Part shown: positions 11,919 to 20,025 of the stretch, in pieces | Position numbering within the stretch: the first letter of the stretch is position 1 | Layout: each line of letters opens with the position of its first letter | From: Phenylobacterium conjunctum | GTDB lineage: Bacteria; Pseudomonadota; Alphaproteobacteria; Caulobacterales; Caulobacteraceae | Direction of reading: 5' to 3' | Assembly: GCF_042679085.1 (NCBI RefSeq) | Contig: NZ_JBHTLQ010000057.1 | Coordinates: 1 to 20,853, forward strand | DNA length: 20,853 nucleotides | The notes under the pieces: model-generated | What the model was told of the DNA's origin: nothing | What the model saw: only the letters and a program-made list of their open reading frames with translations | Databases searched by the model: none | Position numbers and translations under genes: made by a program

Positions 11919-12751
11919 TGGATCCGGCCGCGCTCGCGGGCCTGTGCCTGCTCTTGGCCCGCGGGCAGACCGCGCAGCCTCTCCTGGCAGGGGTCAATTG
12001 CCCTGCGCCTGCAACGGCTCGCGCTGCGACGGCGGGGGGCGCCGCCGCAGGCGGCCTCGCGCCCCTCGTTGCCAGTCCTTCGGCGCGAGAAGCGATCACG
12101 CGGGTCGCCTTTGCCGAGGCGGGCAACCAAGGCGACAGCGGACTGGCGGCTGTCGTCTACACGATCCTCAACCGGGTCCAGGATGGTCGATGGGGTACGT
12201 CGGTCGATGCCGTCGTCAATGCGCGTGGCCAGTTCGAGCCGGTCATGCGCGCTGGCGGCGACTGGCGTCGCCTGCCGGCCTCTACGGTGGCCCAACGCGC
12301 GCGGATCGAGACCATTCTGAATCTGGCGCTTGAAGGCCGGTTGCCCGACCTGACGAACGGGGCGCGGTTCTTCCAGAACCCGCAAATCGTGGCTGATCGC
12401 GCCAGCCGGGGAGAGGTCTCCGAGGGCCTGGTCAACTTTGGCGGCACAGGGCCGTCGGCGGTCATCGGCGCGCACAGCTTCTATGTCGAGGCGCGATCTG
12501 GAGCGGGGAGGGGGCCTCGCGCCGCGACACCCACCTCTCCCCCTCGTGGCCCCCCGTCTTCCGCCGCCTGGTCGGCGGCCGGCGGGGCGATCTTTGTCGG
12601 CGAGAACCGTATTGAGGCGATGGCCGATACGCCGATGGCGCCGGCGTCTTCCGGGGCAGGGCAGGGCCCGGTTCGCGCGACCAAGGTCGCCGATCCCGGC
12701 CGTGCGATCTTCGTGGTTGGACCGGGCCTGGCGGCAGGGTCCGATCAATGA
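11918..12751 (+). CDS. SleB/CwlJ-type cell-wall hydrolase (Hydrolase_2), 277 aa
   Basis: This is a peptidoglycan hydrolase, probably opening the wall for the transfer apparatus. The Hydrolase_2 domain spans about residues 57-195. It has the signature FAEAGNQGDSGLAAVVYTIL (65-84) containing the presumed catalytic glutamate, then NRV, a FFQNP block (about 151-155) and IGAHSFY near its end. The N-terminus (LAGLCLLLARG) is only mildly hydrophobic, so export may be by a non-classical or weak signal. The C-terminal 80 residues are low-complexity Ala/Gly/Pro/Ser. It is translationally coupled to traF (TGATG). It ends tail to tail with the next leftward gene: the palindrome TGATCA (12749-12754) supplies both stop codons with no spacer. 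Confidence 0.88.
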   Translation: MDPAALAGLCLLLARGQTAQPLLAGVNCPAPATARAATAGGAAAGGLAPLVASPSAREAITRVAFAEAGNQGDSGLAAVVYTILNRVQDGRWGTSVDAVVNARGQFEPVMRAGGDWRRLPASTVAQRARIETILNLALEGRLPDLTNGARFFQNPQIVADRASRGEVSEGLVNFGGTGPSAVIGAHSFYVEARSGAGRGPRAATPTSPPRGPPSSAAWSAAGGAIFVGENRIEAMADTPMAPASSGAGQGPVRATKVADPGRAIFVVGPGLAAGSDQ

Positions 12752-13435
12752 TCAGGCCGCCCGCCACGCATGGTCGAGGTCCGCGTAGTCGGGGTCGAGT
12801 TCGCTTGGCACCAGGGCGTCCGCATCCTCTTGGGCAAGGGCGGTTTCGGCCAGCACATCGAAGTCTGGGAGGGGCTCGCCAGCCGCCTGAAGTGCGCTTT
12901 CAGCGTCCTCGTCGAGGTCTCCGCCGGGTCGCAAGGCCAGGGGCACATTGCCCAGAAGTTCGCGGACGGTCAGGCGGTCTCGGACCCGCTCGACCCGGCG
13001 ATCCAGGATGTCGACCAGGCGGGCGAGAAGCTCGTCGTCGCCGGCGAAATGCGCGTCGCCTGCCTCTGCCAGCAGGGCGCCGCCAATGATGATCTTGCCG
13101 CGAGTTTCGCGTCTGCGTTTGTTGATGGACCAGAGGGCTTCGAGGCGCTCGACGCGGGCCTTCAGGACGTGGAATCGCTTGGCGTCGTCCTCGATGTCTT
13201 CGAGCGGGGTGACGTGCCGCTGCTTATGGATTCCGTCCTGCCCGGCCTCGCGCAACGCGGTCTCCAGCTCGGCCAGGCGCTCCGTCAGGCTCGCCTCTTC
13301 GTCGATCCGCTTGGCCCTGCCCCGGTCGTTTGATCGGGCCGCCCAGAGCTCCCGTTTGCGGGCGAGCTGGGCGGGCGAGCGGGGCTTGTACTTGGAGGGA
13401 CGCGCGTTCCTGCGGCGCTTGTCGACCTTGGCCAT
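12752..13435 (-). CDS. traD: TraD-like conjugal transfer/mobilisation accessory protein, 227 aa
   Basis: Small basic-then-acidic proteins of this kind (the TraD/TraC group of Ti-type MOBQ plasmids) sit beside oriT, divergent from the relaxase, and are thought to help form the relaxosome. The N-terminal 40 residues are strongly basic (KVDKRRRNARPSKYKPRSP). A coiled-coil-like helical region follows (about 50-120). The family motif RRRETRGKIIIGGALLAEAG lies at about 117-136, and the C-terminus is very acidic. I start it at the ATG at 13435 (AAAGG upstream). The frame is open 20 codons farther, toward oriT, but that extension lacks the basic character. It is divergent from the relaxase across the oriT-bearing gap. 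Confidence 0.75.
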   Translation of the reverse strand: MAKVDKRRRNARPSKYKPRSPAQLARKRELWAARSNDRGRAKRIDEEASLTERLAELETALREAGQDGIHKQRHVTPLEDIEDDAKRFHVLKARVERLEALWSINKRRRETRGKIIIGGALLAEAGDAHFAGDDELLARLVDILDRRVERVRDRLTVRELLGNVPLALRPGGDLDEDAESALQAAGEPLPDFDVLAETALAQEDADALVPSELDPDYADLDHAWRAA

Positions 13436-13530
13436 GGTGCGGCCTTTCACTGATAAAAAAGCACGAAACGGCGTAATGCTGACATTAAAGCGCAAATTGG
13501 TCTATGCCGGGGTTTGTCGTCTTTCGTCAC

Positions 13531-13572
13531 AAGGGCGCAGTTACGGGTTGGATGTGCTGCGCCCACCAACCC
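13531..13572 (-). other. oriT: Origin of transfer (oriT), R1162/RSF1010-like
   Basis: Read on the minus strand, an inverted repeat GGGTTGG (13572-13566) with CCAACCC (13551-13545) is followed by GTAACTGCGCCCTT. R1162/RSF1010 has an inverted repeat followed by GTAAGTGCGCCCT, the nick core, so both order and sequence match. The Ti-plasmid oriT also contains AAGGGCGCA. A second inverted repeat, GGGCGCAG (13533-13540) with CTGCGCCC (13557-13564), overlaps it. A partial nick-like copy, CAAGGGCGCAG, recurs at 13639-13649, and ACCCT-CA-AGGGT is at 13594-13605. The site lies between traD and the MOBQ relaxase, where oriT is expected. The nicked strand should be the minus strand, with transfer proceeding toward lower coordinates. 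Confidence 0.85.
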
Positions 13573-13690
13573 TGCGGTCAGGCCCCGCCCGACACCCTCA
13601 AGGGTCCTCGCCGCTTCGCGCCGATGGATTCCTTGAGCCAAGGGCGCAGCCCTTAGCGATCCCGGCAGGGGCCAGAGCAGGGGAGGGCGC

Positions 13691-15187
13691 ATGGCCCAGT
13701 ACCGACTAGAGGTCCAAACCATTCAGCGGTCGGCCGGCCGGTCCGCCGTCGCGGCGGCCGCCTATCGCTCGGGCGATCGCCTGATCGACGAGCGTCTGGC
13801 GATGGAGTTCGACTTCGGCGCCAAGGGCGACATCGAGTTCGCGGCGATCATGGCGCCGACCGACGCCCCGGCCGCTTTCGGGGATCGTCAGACGCTATGG
13901 AACGCGGCCGAGGCGGCCGAGAATCGCAAGGACGCCGTGCCCGCGAGGGAGCTGTTGGTCTCCCTGCCGCACGAGCTGGATTTCGGCCAGCGGCGGGCCT
14001 TGGTGGAGGCGTTCGTCGCCGAGCAACTGGTGGCGCGCGGGATGGTCGCCGACGTAGCGATGCACCGGCCTGGTCAGGCCGGCGACGAGCGCAATTTCCA
14101 CGCCCATATCCTGGTGACGACCCGGTCGGTGACGCCGGCCGGATTCGGCAAAAAGCCGGCCGAGTGGTGGAGCCCGAAGGCGGTCCGCGAATGGCGGTCG
14201 GCGTGGGCGGAAATCCAGAACGAACATCTGCGTCGGCATCTTGGTCCGGACGCGCCGCAAGTCTCGCATTTATCCCTGGCCGAGCAGGGTTCGGACCGCG
14301 AGCCCGGAGTGCATTTGGGGCCGACGGCGAGCGCTCTGGAGCGCAAGGACGTCGCCTCGGAGCGTGGACAGCAGAACCGCGACACCAACGCCCACAACGC
14401 CAAACGAAAGGAGCTGCGGACGGACTTTCAGGCGACGGCGGATCGGCTGGTGCGCGAGGCGCCGGTGATCGCCGTGCCGGTGGCGAAACTAACGACGGAG
14501 GCCGAGCAGATGCGCGCCCGGATGATCGCGGAGCGGGATCGTTGGGCGGCCGAAAGGTGGGCGCTCGTTTTGCCGAAAATCGACAGCGTTCGGGGCGTGG
14601 AGCGCGAGCTCTTGCAGCCCGCCCGCGCGGCGCTGGCGGCGACCAAACATCGGCTGCGTCAGGTCGAGCAGCGGGTGGCCAGCGTGCGCCAGAGGCGGCT
14701 CGCCCTCGTCCAGTGGATTCGCAATCCGGCGCGGATGATCTGGGCCAAGCACGCAGAGCTTAACGCCATCGCCCGGGCGCGTGGCGCGGCGCGGCGGGCG
14801 CAGATCGATGTGCAGGTGCGAGCCGCCTGGATCGCCTCGCCGGCCGGTCAGGCCTATGTCGCGGGGCGACGCGGGCCGCAGCTGGAGCGGGCAGGGGACG
14901 TGGCGCGTCAGCGGCGCACGCTGGAGCGCAAGATCAAGCGGATCGACAAGCGGATTGAGGGCGCCACGCGGGCCTACAATGACCTGCGGGTCGCCCAGGC
15001 GCTCGGCCAGAAGGAGCTACAGGTTCCGTCTCGCTTGCCCGACGAAACCCGGTTCATCCGCGAGGTCGGCGGGCCCGCCCGGGCCGCCCTGATGCGCTAT
15101 CCGGCGCAGGCTCGGGCGCTGGCCGTCGAGCGCGTCAATCGCTCCATGGGCCAGACCATCGGCCGCGGCATCGTTCCAGGTCGATGA
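13691..15187 (+). CDS. mobA: MobA/MobL-family (MOBQ) relaxase, 498 aa
   Basis: The relaxase nicks oriT, stays covalently attached to the 5' end and pilots the strand into the recipient. The relaxase domain is at the N-terminus: RSAVAAAAYRSGDR (17-30) puts the nucleophile at Tyr25, the same position as in R1162 MobA. The metal-binding histidines are in DVAMHRPG (His125) and NFHAHILVTTR (His137, His139). WWSPKAVREWRSAWAEIQNEHL (about 156-177) is also family-typical. Residues about 230-498 are highly charged and helical. No helicase Walker motifs follow, unlike the about 1,100-residue TraA of Ti plasmids. Start: ATG at 13691 after GGGGAGGG. The stop is seven bases before traG, so they form one operon. 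Confidence 0.93.
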   Translation: MAQYRLEVQTIQRSAGRSAVAAAAYRSGDRLIDERLAMEFDFGAKGDIEFAAIMAPTDAPAAFGDRQTLWNAAEAAENRKDAVPARELLVSLPHELDFGQRRALVEAFVAEQLVARGMVADVAMHRPGQAGDERNFHAHILVTTRSVTPAGFGKKPAEWWSPKAVREWRSAWAEIQNEHLRRHLGPDAPQVSHLSLAEQGSDREPGVHLGPTASALERKDVASERGQQNRDTNAHNAKRKELRTDFQATADRLVREAPVIAVPVAKLTTEAEQMRARMIAERDRWAAERWALVLPKIDSVRGVERELLQPARAALAATKHRLRQVEQRVASVRQRRLALVQWIRNPARMIWAKHAELNAIARARGAARRAQIDVQVRAAWIASPAGQAYVAGRRGPQLERAGDVARQRRTLERKIKRIDKRIEGATRAYNDLRVAQALGQKELQVPSRLPDETRFIREVGGPARAALMRYPAQARALAVERVNRSMGQTIGRGIVPGR

Positions 15188-15194
15188 GGTTCCA

Positions 15195-17186
15195 ATGACG
15201 ACCTCCCAGCGTCTCCTCCTCGTCTTGCCGATCGCGGTCTTGGCGATCCTGCTCGGCCTCGGTTGGGCCACCCAACAGGCGGCGCACGGTCTGCACTACG
15301 CGGCCGCCTTGGGGGCGGGCTGGGCGGACCTCGGCCCGGTCCGGCTCTATCGGCCGTGGGCCTTCGCCGAATGGTATCTGGCGTTGCAGCCGCGCTACCC
15401 GCGGCTGTTCGATGGCGCCGGGCTGGCGGGTCTCGCGGTGGCGATGGCGCCAATCCTTTTCACGGCGCTCGCGACCCGCGGCTCGGAGCGCGCGCCCAAG
15501 GCGTTTGGCCGAGACGCCTGGGCGGACTTGGCGGACGTCGCGCGCGCCAAACTGTTCGGCCAAGGCGGTCAGATCCGGGGCCGGGTGCTGGGCCGATTCA
15601 AGGGCCGCTATCTGACCTACGGCGGCCCGGAGCACGCCATCATCGTCGGCGCGTCGCGCAGCGGTAAGGGCGCGGGCCATGTGGTGCCGACCCTGGTGGC
15701 CTGGCCGGAGAGCGCCTTCGTCTACGACCGCAAGGGCGAGCTTTGGCACATCACGGCCGATCATCGGAAGACGTTCAGCCACGTCTTCTACTTCGCCCCG
15801 ACCGATCCCAACACGGTGCGCTGGAATCCGCTGTTCGAGGTCCGCAAGGGTCCGATGGAAATCGCCGACATCCAGAATGTGGTCGGCATCCTGGTTGACC
15901 CGCTCGGGCGCAAGGCCGGCGACCTGAACTTCTGGGACCAGAGCGCCACCGACTTCTTCACGGCGGTGATCCTGCATGTGCTCTACAGCGAGCCTGACGA
16001 GCGCAAGAACCTCGCCCAGGTTCGCCGGCTGCTGATCGACATCGAGCCGACGCTGCACGCCATGCTGCACACCCAGCATCGGCATCGGCCGGACTATCAT
16101 GCGGCCGATGGCCTGGCGCGGGATCAAGAGGGGGCGCCGATCGCCGAGATCCATCCCGAGGTGCGCCTGGGAGCGACGGCGCTCGCCGGCATGGACGAGC
16201 GGGTGAAGTCCAATGTGCTGGCGACCTGCCGGGCCTCGCTGTCGCTGTGGGCCGATCCCCTGGTCGAATACGCCACCAGCTGGTCGGATTTCTCGATCGG
16301 CGACCTGGTGTGCGCCGAGGCGCCGGTGACCTTCTACCTGATCACCCCGCAAGCCCATGCCGACCGCCTAGCCTTCCTGGTGCGCGTCTTCATCCGCCAG
16401 GGCGTGAACAGCCTGATGGAGCATGAGCACTATGACAGCCGGCGGCGCCGTAAGCGCCATCGGCTGCTGCTGTTGCTCGACGAATTTCCCAAGCTCGGCA
16501 GTCTGCCGTTCCTGGAGAACGCCATGGGGGAGATGGCCGGCTACGGGATCACCGCCCACCTGGTCTGCCAGAGCTTCAACGACGTGTTCTCCAAGTACGG
16601 TGATAAAACGCCGTTATTCGACAACATGCACATTACCGCGACCTTCGCGACGTCGGAGCCCACCAGCATCGAGAAGGTCACGCGCCGCGCCGGCAAGGCG
16701 CTGGAGATGCGGGAGAGCTATAGCGACCCGCGCAGCCTCTTCGGGCGGGCGCATCGATCGACCTCGCAGTCGGAGCAGCAGCGCTACATCCTGTCGGAGG
16801 AGGACGTGCGCGGCCTGGATGACCGCAAGCAGTTCCTGTTCGTCAACAACACCAAGCCGATCCTGGCGGACAAGATCCGCTACTATGAGGAGCCGTTCTT
16901 CAAGGCGCGGACCGGCGACTATTTCCACGGCGTGCCGGCGAGCTATGACCAGCGCCCGGGAGCTGCCGACCTGCCGGGGCCGGCCAGCATCGACTGGCGG
17001 GGGGTCAGGGCCGTCTGCGCGCCGCCCGAGGGCTTCGCCGGGGTCCGCGTGCCCAGGCCCCGCTACACCGGGGCGGAGGGGCCTCCAGAGGCCGCAGACG
17101 CGCCCGAGCCGGTGCCGGCCGCCGATTACCTCACCTTGGCTCCTGTGGCGGCCCTGCGGGCCGACGACGATGACGGCAGCCTTTGA
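15195..17186 (+). CDS. traG: TraG/VirD4 type IV coupling protein, 663 aa
   Basis: This inner-membrane ATPase hands the relaxase-DNA complex to the secretion channel. The N-terminus has two membrane segments (about residues 6-24 and 73-93). Walker A is VGASRSGKG at 151-159. Walker B is LLLLLDEFPKLGSLPF, with Asp429-Glu430. The RAA-type motif AYGxTxHLVxQ is seen here as GYGITAHLVCQSFNDV shortly after. Family blocks FVYDRKGELW and WNPLFEVRKG are also present. Length is normal for TraG of Ti/RP4 type. GATGAGG precedes the ATG. The C-terminal 80 residues are proline/alanine-rich and probably variable. It is followed after 24 bases by trbB. Confidence 0.95.
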   Translation: MTTSQRLLLVLPIAVLAILLGLGWATQQAAHGLHYAAALGAGWADLGPVRLYRPWAFAEWYLALQPRYPRLFDGAGLAGLAVAMAPILFTALATRGSERAPKAFGRDAWADLADVARAKLFGQGGQIRGRVLGRFKGRYLTYGGPEHAIIVGASRSGKGAGHVVPTLVAWPESAFVYDRKGELWHITADHRKTFSHVFYFAPTDPNTVRWNPLFEVRKGPMEIADIQNVVGILVDPLGRKAGDLNFWDQSATDFFTAVILHVLYSEPDERKNLAQVRRLLIDIEPTLHAMLHTQHRHRPDYHAADGLARDQEGAPIAEIHPEVRLGATALAGMDERVKSNVLATCRASLSLWADPLVEYATSWSDFSIGDLVCAEAPVTFYLITPQAHADRLAFLVRVFIRQGVNSLMEHEHYDSRRRRKRHRLLLLLDEFPKLGSLPFLENAMGEMAGYGITAHLVCQSFNDVFSKYGDKTPLFDNMHITATFATSEPTSIEKVTRRAGKALEMRESYSDPRSLFGRAHRSTSQSEQQRYILSEEDVRGLDDRKQFLFVNNTKPILADKIRYYEEPFFKARTGDYFHGVPASYDQRPGAADLPGPASIDWRGVRAVCAPPEGFAGVRVPRPRYTGAEGPPEAADAPEPVPAADYLTLAPVAALRADDDDGSL

Positions 17187-17210
17187 TCCCTCCTTGTCCA
17201 TGAGCGCCCC

Positions 17211-18164
17211 ATGACCGAACGACATCCTGTTGTCCTCGACCGGAAGGTCGCCGCGCTCCGCCAGGCCATGGGCCCGGTGATCGCCCAGGCGCTCGCCGAC
17301 CGGATGGTGGTCGAGGTGATGGTCAATCCGGACGGGAAGATCTGGATCGACCGGATCGGGGAGGGCCGCTCCTGGACGGGCGAGCTGCTGGCGGCGGCCG
17401 ACGCCGACCGCATCCTTCGCCTGCTCGCCGACCATGCGGGCGAGGTGGTGACGCGCGACCGGCCGCGGGTCAGCGCGACCTTGCCGGAGACGGGCGAGCG
17501 GTTTCAGGGGGCTTTCATGCCGGTCGTGGCCCGCCCGGCCTTTGCGATCCGCAAGCGGCCCGAGGTGGTCTTCACGCTGGGCGACTATGTGGAGGGCGGC
17601 ATGATGAGCGCCGGCCAGGCGGAGGTCATCCGCGCCGCGGCGGTGGCGCGGGAGAATCTGCTGATCGTCGGCGGCACGGGGTCGGGCAAGACCACGCTGG
17701 CCAACGCGATCCTGGCCGAGCCGGCGTTTTCAGGGGACCGGGTCGTGCTGATTGAGGACACCGCCGAGCTGCAGTGTTCGGCGGCCGACCAGATCCAGAT
17801 GCTCACCAAGCGCACCGAGCCGGCGGTGACCATGACCGACCTGGTCCGCGACACCCTGCGCCTACGGCCCGACCGGATCGTCATCGGCGAGGTCCGCGAC
17901 GGCTCCGCCCTCGACCTTCTGAAGGCCTGGAATACCGGGCATCCCGGCGGATTGGCGACGCTGCACGCCAACAGCGCCGTGGAGGGCCTCAGCCGGCTCG
18001 AGGACTTGATCGGCGAGGTGACCCAGCGCATCCCGCACCGCGCCATCGGCCAGGCCATCGATCTGGTCATCCACATCGCGCGGACGCCTGGCGGCCGCCG
18101 GGTCTCGGACATCGTGCGGGTGACGGGTTGGGGGGAGGGGGGCTACGCGTTGCGCGCGGCCTAG
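17211..18164 (+). CDS. trbB: TrbB/VirB11-type conjugation ATPase, 317 aa
   Basis: TrbB is the hexameric cytoplasmic ATPase that powers assembly of the type IV secretion channel and pilus. The N-terminal domain (about 1-125) precedes the motor domain, which has Walker A GGTGSGKTT (154-162), the Asp box VLIEDTAELQC (about 183-193), Walker B RIVIGEVRDGSALDLL (about 222-237), and the His box GHPGGLATLHAN (about 244-255). Length is standard (about 320). In Ti- and RP4-type operons trbC, trbD, trbE and so on follow directly, but here the next gene is convergent and unrelated. TrbB is therefore an orphan within this window, although its own motifs are intact. Confidence 0.95.
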   Translation: MTERHPVVLDRKVAALRQAMGPVIAQALADRMVVEVMVNPDGKIWIDRIGEGRSWTGELLAAADADRILRLLADHAGEVVTRDRPRVSATLPETGERFQGAFMPVVARPAFAIRKRPEVVFTLGDYVEGGMMSAGQAEVIRAAAVARENLLIVGGTGSGKTTLANAILAEPAFSGDRVVLIEDTAELQCSAADQIQMLTKRTEPAVTMTDLVRDTLRLRPDRIVIGEVRDGSALDLLKAWNTGHPGGLATLHANSAVEGLSRLEDLIGEVTQRIPHRAIGQAIDLVIHIARTPGGRRVSDIVRVTGWGEGGYALRAA

Positions 18165-18185
18165 GCGGCGCGCGCGTGCGGCGTC

Positions 18186-18692
18186 TCAGGCTTGCGGGGT
18201 CAACGCCTTGAGGTCTTGGAGGCAGCCGGCGATCAAGGCGTAGGCCTCGGGATGGTCGTGGCTCCAGATCAACCGCTCCACCACGGCCAATCTGGCGATG
18301 ACCGAAGTGAGGTTTGGAGACCGGGTCGGAAGGCTCTCGAGCAGGGCTTCACGCTGTTCGAACAGGAGATCGAGGCAACCGTCGATGTCGCGCAGTTCTC
18401 GCGACCAGGGCAGCGCCTGTTGCTCGGCCGGGCTGAGCGTCAGCCACCCGTGTTCCCGGGTCAGCCAGGCTTCAAGTTTCGCCCAGCGATCCTGGAGCCG
18501 TTCAATCCGCCCGTTCAGATGCAGCCACCGGGCGCACTGCCGTGTGGCGTCGTCAGGCGCGGTTGGCGTGATCGGCACCGGTAGGGCGGATTGTGGGACC
18601 AAGGCGACGACAGACGTCCCGCCAAGCACGGCCCTTCGGGACATTCGAGGCAGGCGCAGGCTCTCGCCCCCGGTCTCGCGGCGCGAGCCCAT
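18186..18692 (-). CDS. Hypothetical protein with twin-arginine-like N-terminus, 168 aa
   Basis: I do not recognise the function. Near the N-terminus MSRRAVLGGTSVVALVP (17-33) reads like a short twin-arginine export signal: an S-R-R motif, then a small hydrophobic stretch. The protein would then act in the periplasm. The remainder is helical and charged, with paired tryptophans (about 66-90, WLHLNGRIERLQDRWAKLEA). I keep the first ATG (18692), which has GGAG about ten bases upstream. The internal Met17 start would give a cleaner signal but lacks a ribosome-binding site. Proteins of this general look are common as uncharacterised genes in alphaproteobacterial mobile DNA. It converges on trbB. 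Confidence 0.6.
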   Translation of the reverse strand: MGSRRETGGESLRLPRMSRRAVLGGTSVVALVPQSALPVPITPTAPDDATRQCARWLHLNGRIERLQDRWAKLEAWLTREHGWLTLSPAEQQALPWSRELRDIDGCLDLLFEQREALLESLPTRSPNLTSVIARLAVVERLIWSHDHPEAYALIAGCLQDLKALTPQA

Positions 18693-18789
18693 GACTAGGC
18701 ATCTCCGGCTGTGTTAGTCTTTTAGTATCGAGCATCACTCCGAAAGATCAATCTAAAAATACCATGTGTGACGTTAAAAGTATCTCGGC

Positions 18790-19026
18790 ATGGTGACGGC
18801 CTCGCAAATCCGGGCGGCGCGCGCGCTTGTGGGCTGGAATGGCGTCGACCTTGCGCAGGCGGCCGGGCTCTCCCTCCAAACCATCCGGCGCATGGAGAGC
18901 GACCTGGGCCCCGGCCGGAGTTCAGCGGCCAACGTCGAGGCGGTGCGGCGCGCGCTGGAGACCAAGGGGGTGGTGTTTCTCAGCCCTGATGAAGCTGGCG
19001 GACCAGGCGTCCGGCTTCGGAGCTGA
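18790..19026 (+). CDS. Small Xre-family DNA-binding protein, 78 aa
   Basis: This is a compact single-domain helix-turn-helix regulator. The DNA-binding domain covers about residues 5-60 (QIRAARALVGWNGVDLAQAA, then GLSLQTIRRMESD). The C-terminus GVVFLSPDEAGGPGVRLRS is the short tail shared by many small alphaproteobacterial Xre proteins, whose usual form is G-V-x-F-I ... GGPGVRL. The shared upstream gap with the leftward 168-aa gene contains AGTATCGAGCAT (18724-18735) and AGTATCTCGGCAT (18779-18791), similar sequences that could be its operators. The second one overlaps the start codon. No partner toxin is adjacent in the same direction. Confidence 0.8.
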   Translation: MVTASQIRAARALVGWNGVDLAQAAGLSLQTIRRMESDLGPGRSSAANVEAVRRALETKGVVFLSPDEAGGPGVRLRS

Positions 19027-19077
19027 GCGCGAGGGGTCTGACGGCGCGCGGGTCCGACCGCCAGGCTCGCGGTGGCA

Positions 19078-20025
19078 TTATAGCTTGGGCGACCACTCGG
19101 CGATCTTGGCGAGGATATCGTCGAACGCGGGCTGGCCGCGGAAATAGAGGGCGCTGGACGCGGCGTAGGCGTTCTGGAGGGTCTGGCGCACGTCGCGGTC
19201 GGCCAGGACGAAGGCCTCGTTCTCGGCGATGACGGGGTTGTCGGCCTTGGGGAACCGCCTGGCCTTGTGGTCGAGGTAGGCCCGCGTGGCGATGAACGCC
19301 TGGACGGTTGGGTCCTGCAGCAGCGAATAGACGTCGTAGTAGTGGCGCATGAAGTTGGGCGGGAAGACGCCGGTCGCCTGCTGCTGGCGGAATTTGGTCG
19401 AGATGGCCTGCAGCTTCTCCACGAGGGTGTGGCCGGGGTGATAGCAGGCGACGGCCAGGGCGCGGTTGTCGAGGATCTCCACCCGGCTGGCGGCATAGTC
19501 ATAGGCCCAGGAGCTGATGTCGCGCGCCTCATTGGGCGCGACGTCGTCGAAGCCGACCTCCAGGAGGACCCCGTCCTTGAGGCCCTCGACCGAGCCGTTG
19601 ATGCTGGCATAGGTCAGGCGGATACCGGCGCCGCGATATTGCCGAAGGTCGTCGAAGGCGGTGTCGCGCTCGACCGAGGTGATCCCGTCGATGACGATGG
19701 TCTGGGCCAGGCGGTCGTAGAAATCCTTGCGGCCCTGGACGTGGGCCGGTCTGTCGTGGTTGCGGCCGGTCATCACCGGTGGGTCGGCCGGCGGCTCGAT
19801 GCGGATGTCGATGTCCTCCGAGAACCGGCTGATCAGGCCGTAGCCCTTGGACAGCGAGGTGCCGCCTTTCAGCTCGAACGTCAGCCCCAGCTGCTGCAGG
19901 CCGTAGAGGCTCTGCATGATCCAATAGTCCTTCTCGACCAGGGCCGGGGCAACGCCCTGGTCGTCGGCGACGATCCGGATCAGGTCGGCGAACTGGGGAT
20001 GGTTGTGCAGGAGATTAGGAGGCAT
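19078..20025 (-). CDS. abiEii: AbiEii-type nucleotidyltransferase toxin, 315 aa
   Basis: AbiEii toxins are nucleotidyltransferase-fold enzymes that stop growth, in type IV toxin-antitoxin and phage-abortive modules, by modifying tRNA or related targets. The signature is complete: LKGGTSLSKGYGLISRFSED (52-71), then IDIRI, with the GG-T/S motif at 54-57 and the acidic pair Asp71/Asp73. The N-terminal VEKDYWI (30-36) and the later HTLVEKLQAI and HYYDVYSL blocks are also typical. The length is normal. The ATG at 20025 lies within the end of the antitoxin gene (11-base overlap, 20015-20025), with AGGATGCC just ahead, giving translational coupling. Confidence 0.93.
   Translation of the reverse strand: MPPNLLHNHPQFADLIRIVADDQGVAPALVEKDYWIMQSLYGLQQLGLTFELKGGTSLSKGYGLISRFSEDIDIRIEPPADPPVMTGRNHDRPAHVQGRKDFYDRLAQTIVIDGITSVERDTAFDDLRQYRGAGIRLTYASINGSVEGLKDGVLLEVGFDDVAPNEARDISSWAYDYAASRVEILDNRALAVACYHPGHTLVEKLQAISTKFRQQQATGVFPPNFMRHYYDVYSLLQDPTVQAFIATRAYLDHKARRFPKADNPVIAENEAFVLADRDVRQTLQNAYAASSALYFRGQPAFDDILAKIAEWSPKL

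Noticed and set aside
11837..12748. Leftward open frame of 303 codons
   Set aside because: Antisense to the wall hydrolase; Arg/Pro-rich composition typical of a shadow frame.
13447..13722. Leftward 91-codon frame across the relaxase leader
   Set aside because: It covers the oriT repeats and the start of the relaxase gene and has no protein-like pattern.
15135..16358. Leftward open frame of 407 codons
   Set aside because: Antisense shadow of traG, which carries Walker A/B motifs; high GC third positions keep opposite frames open.
16614..17435. Leftward open frame of 273 codons
   Set aside because: Antisense to the end of traG and start of trbB; no recognisable domain.
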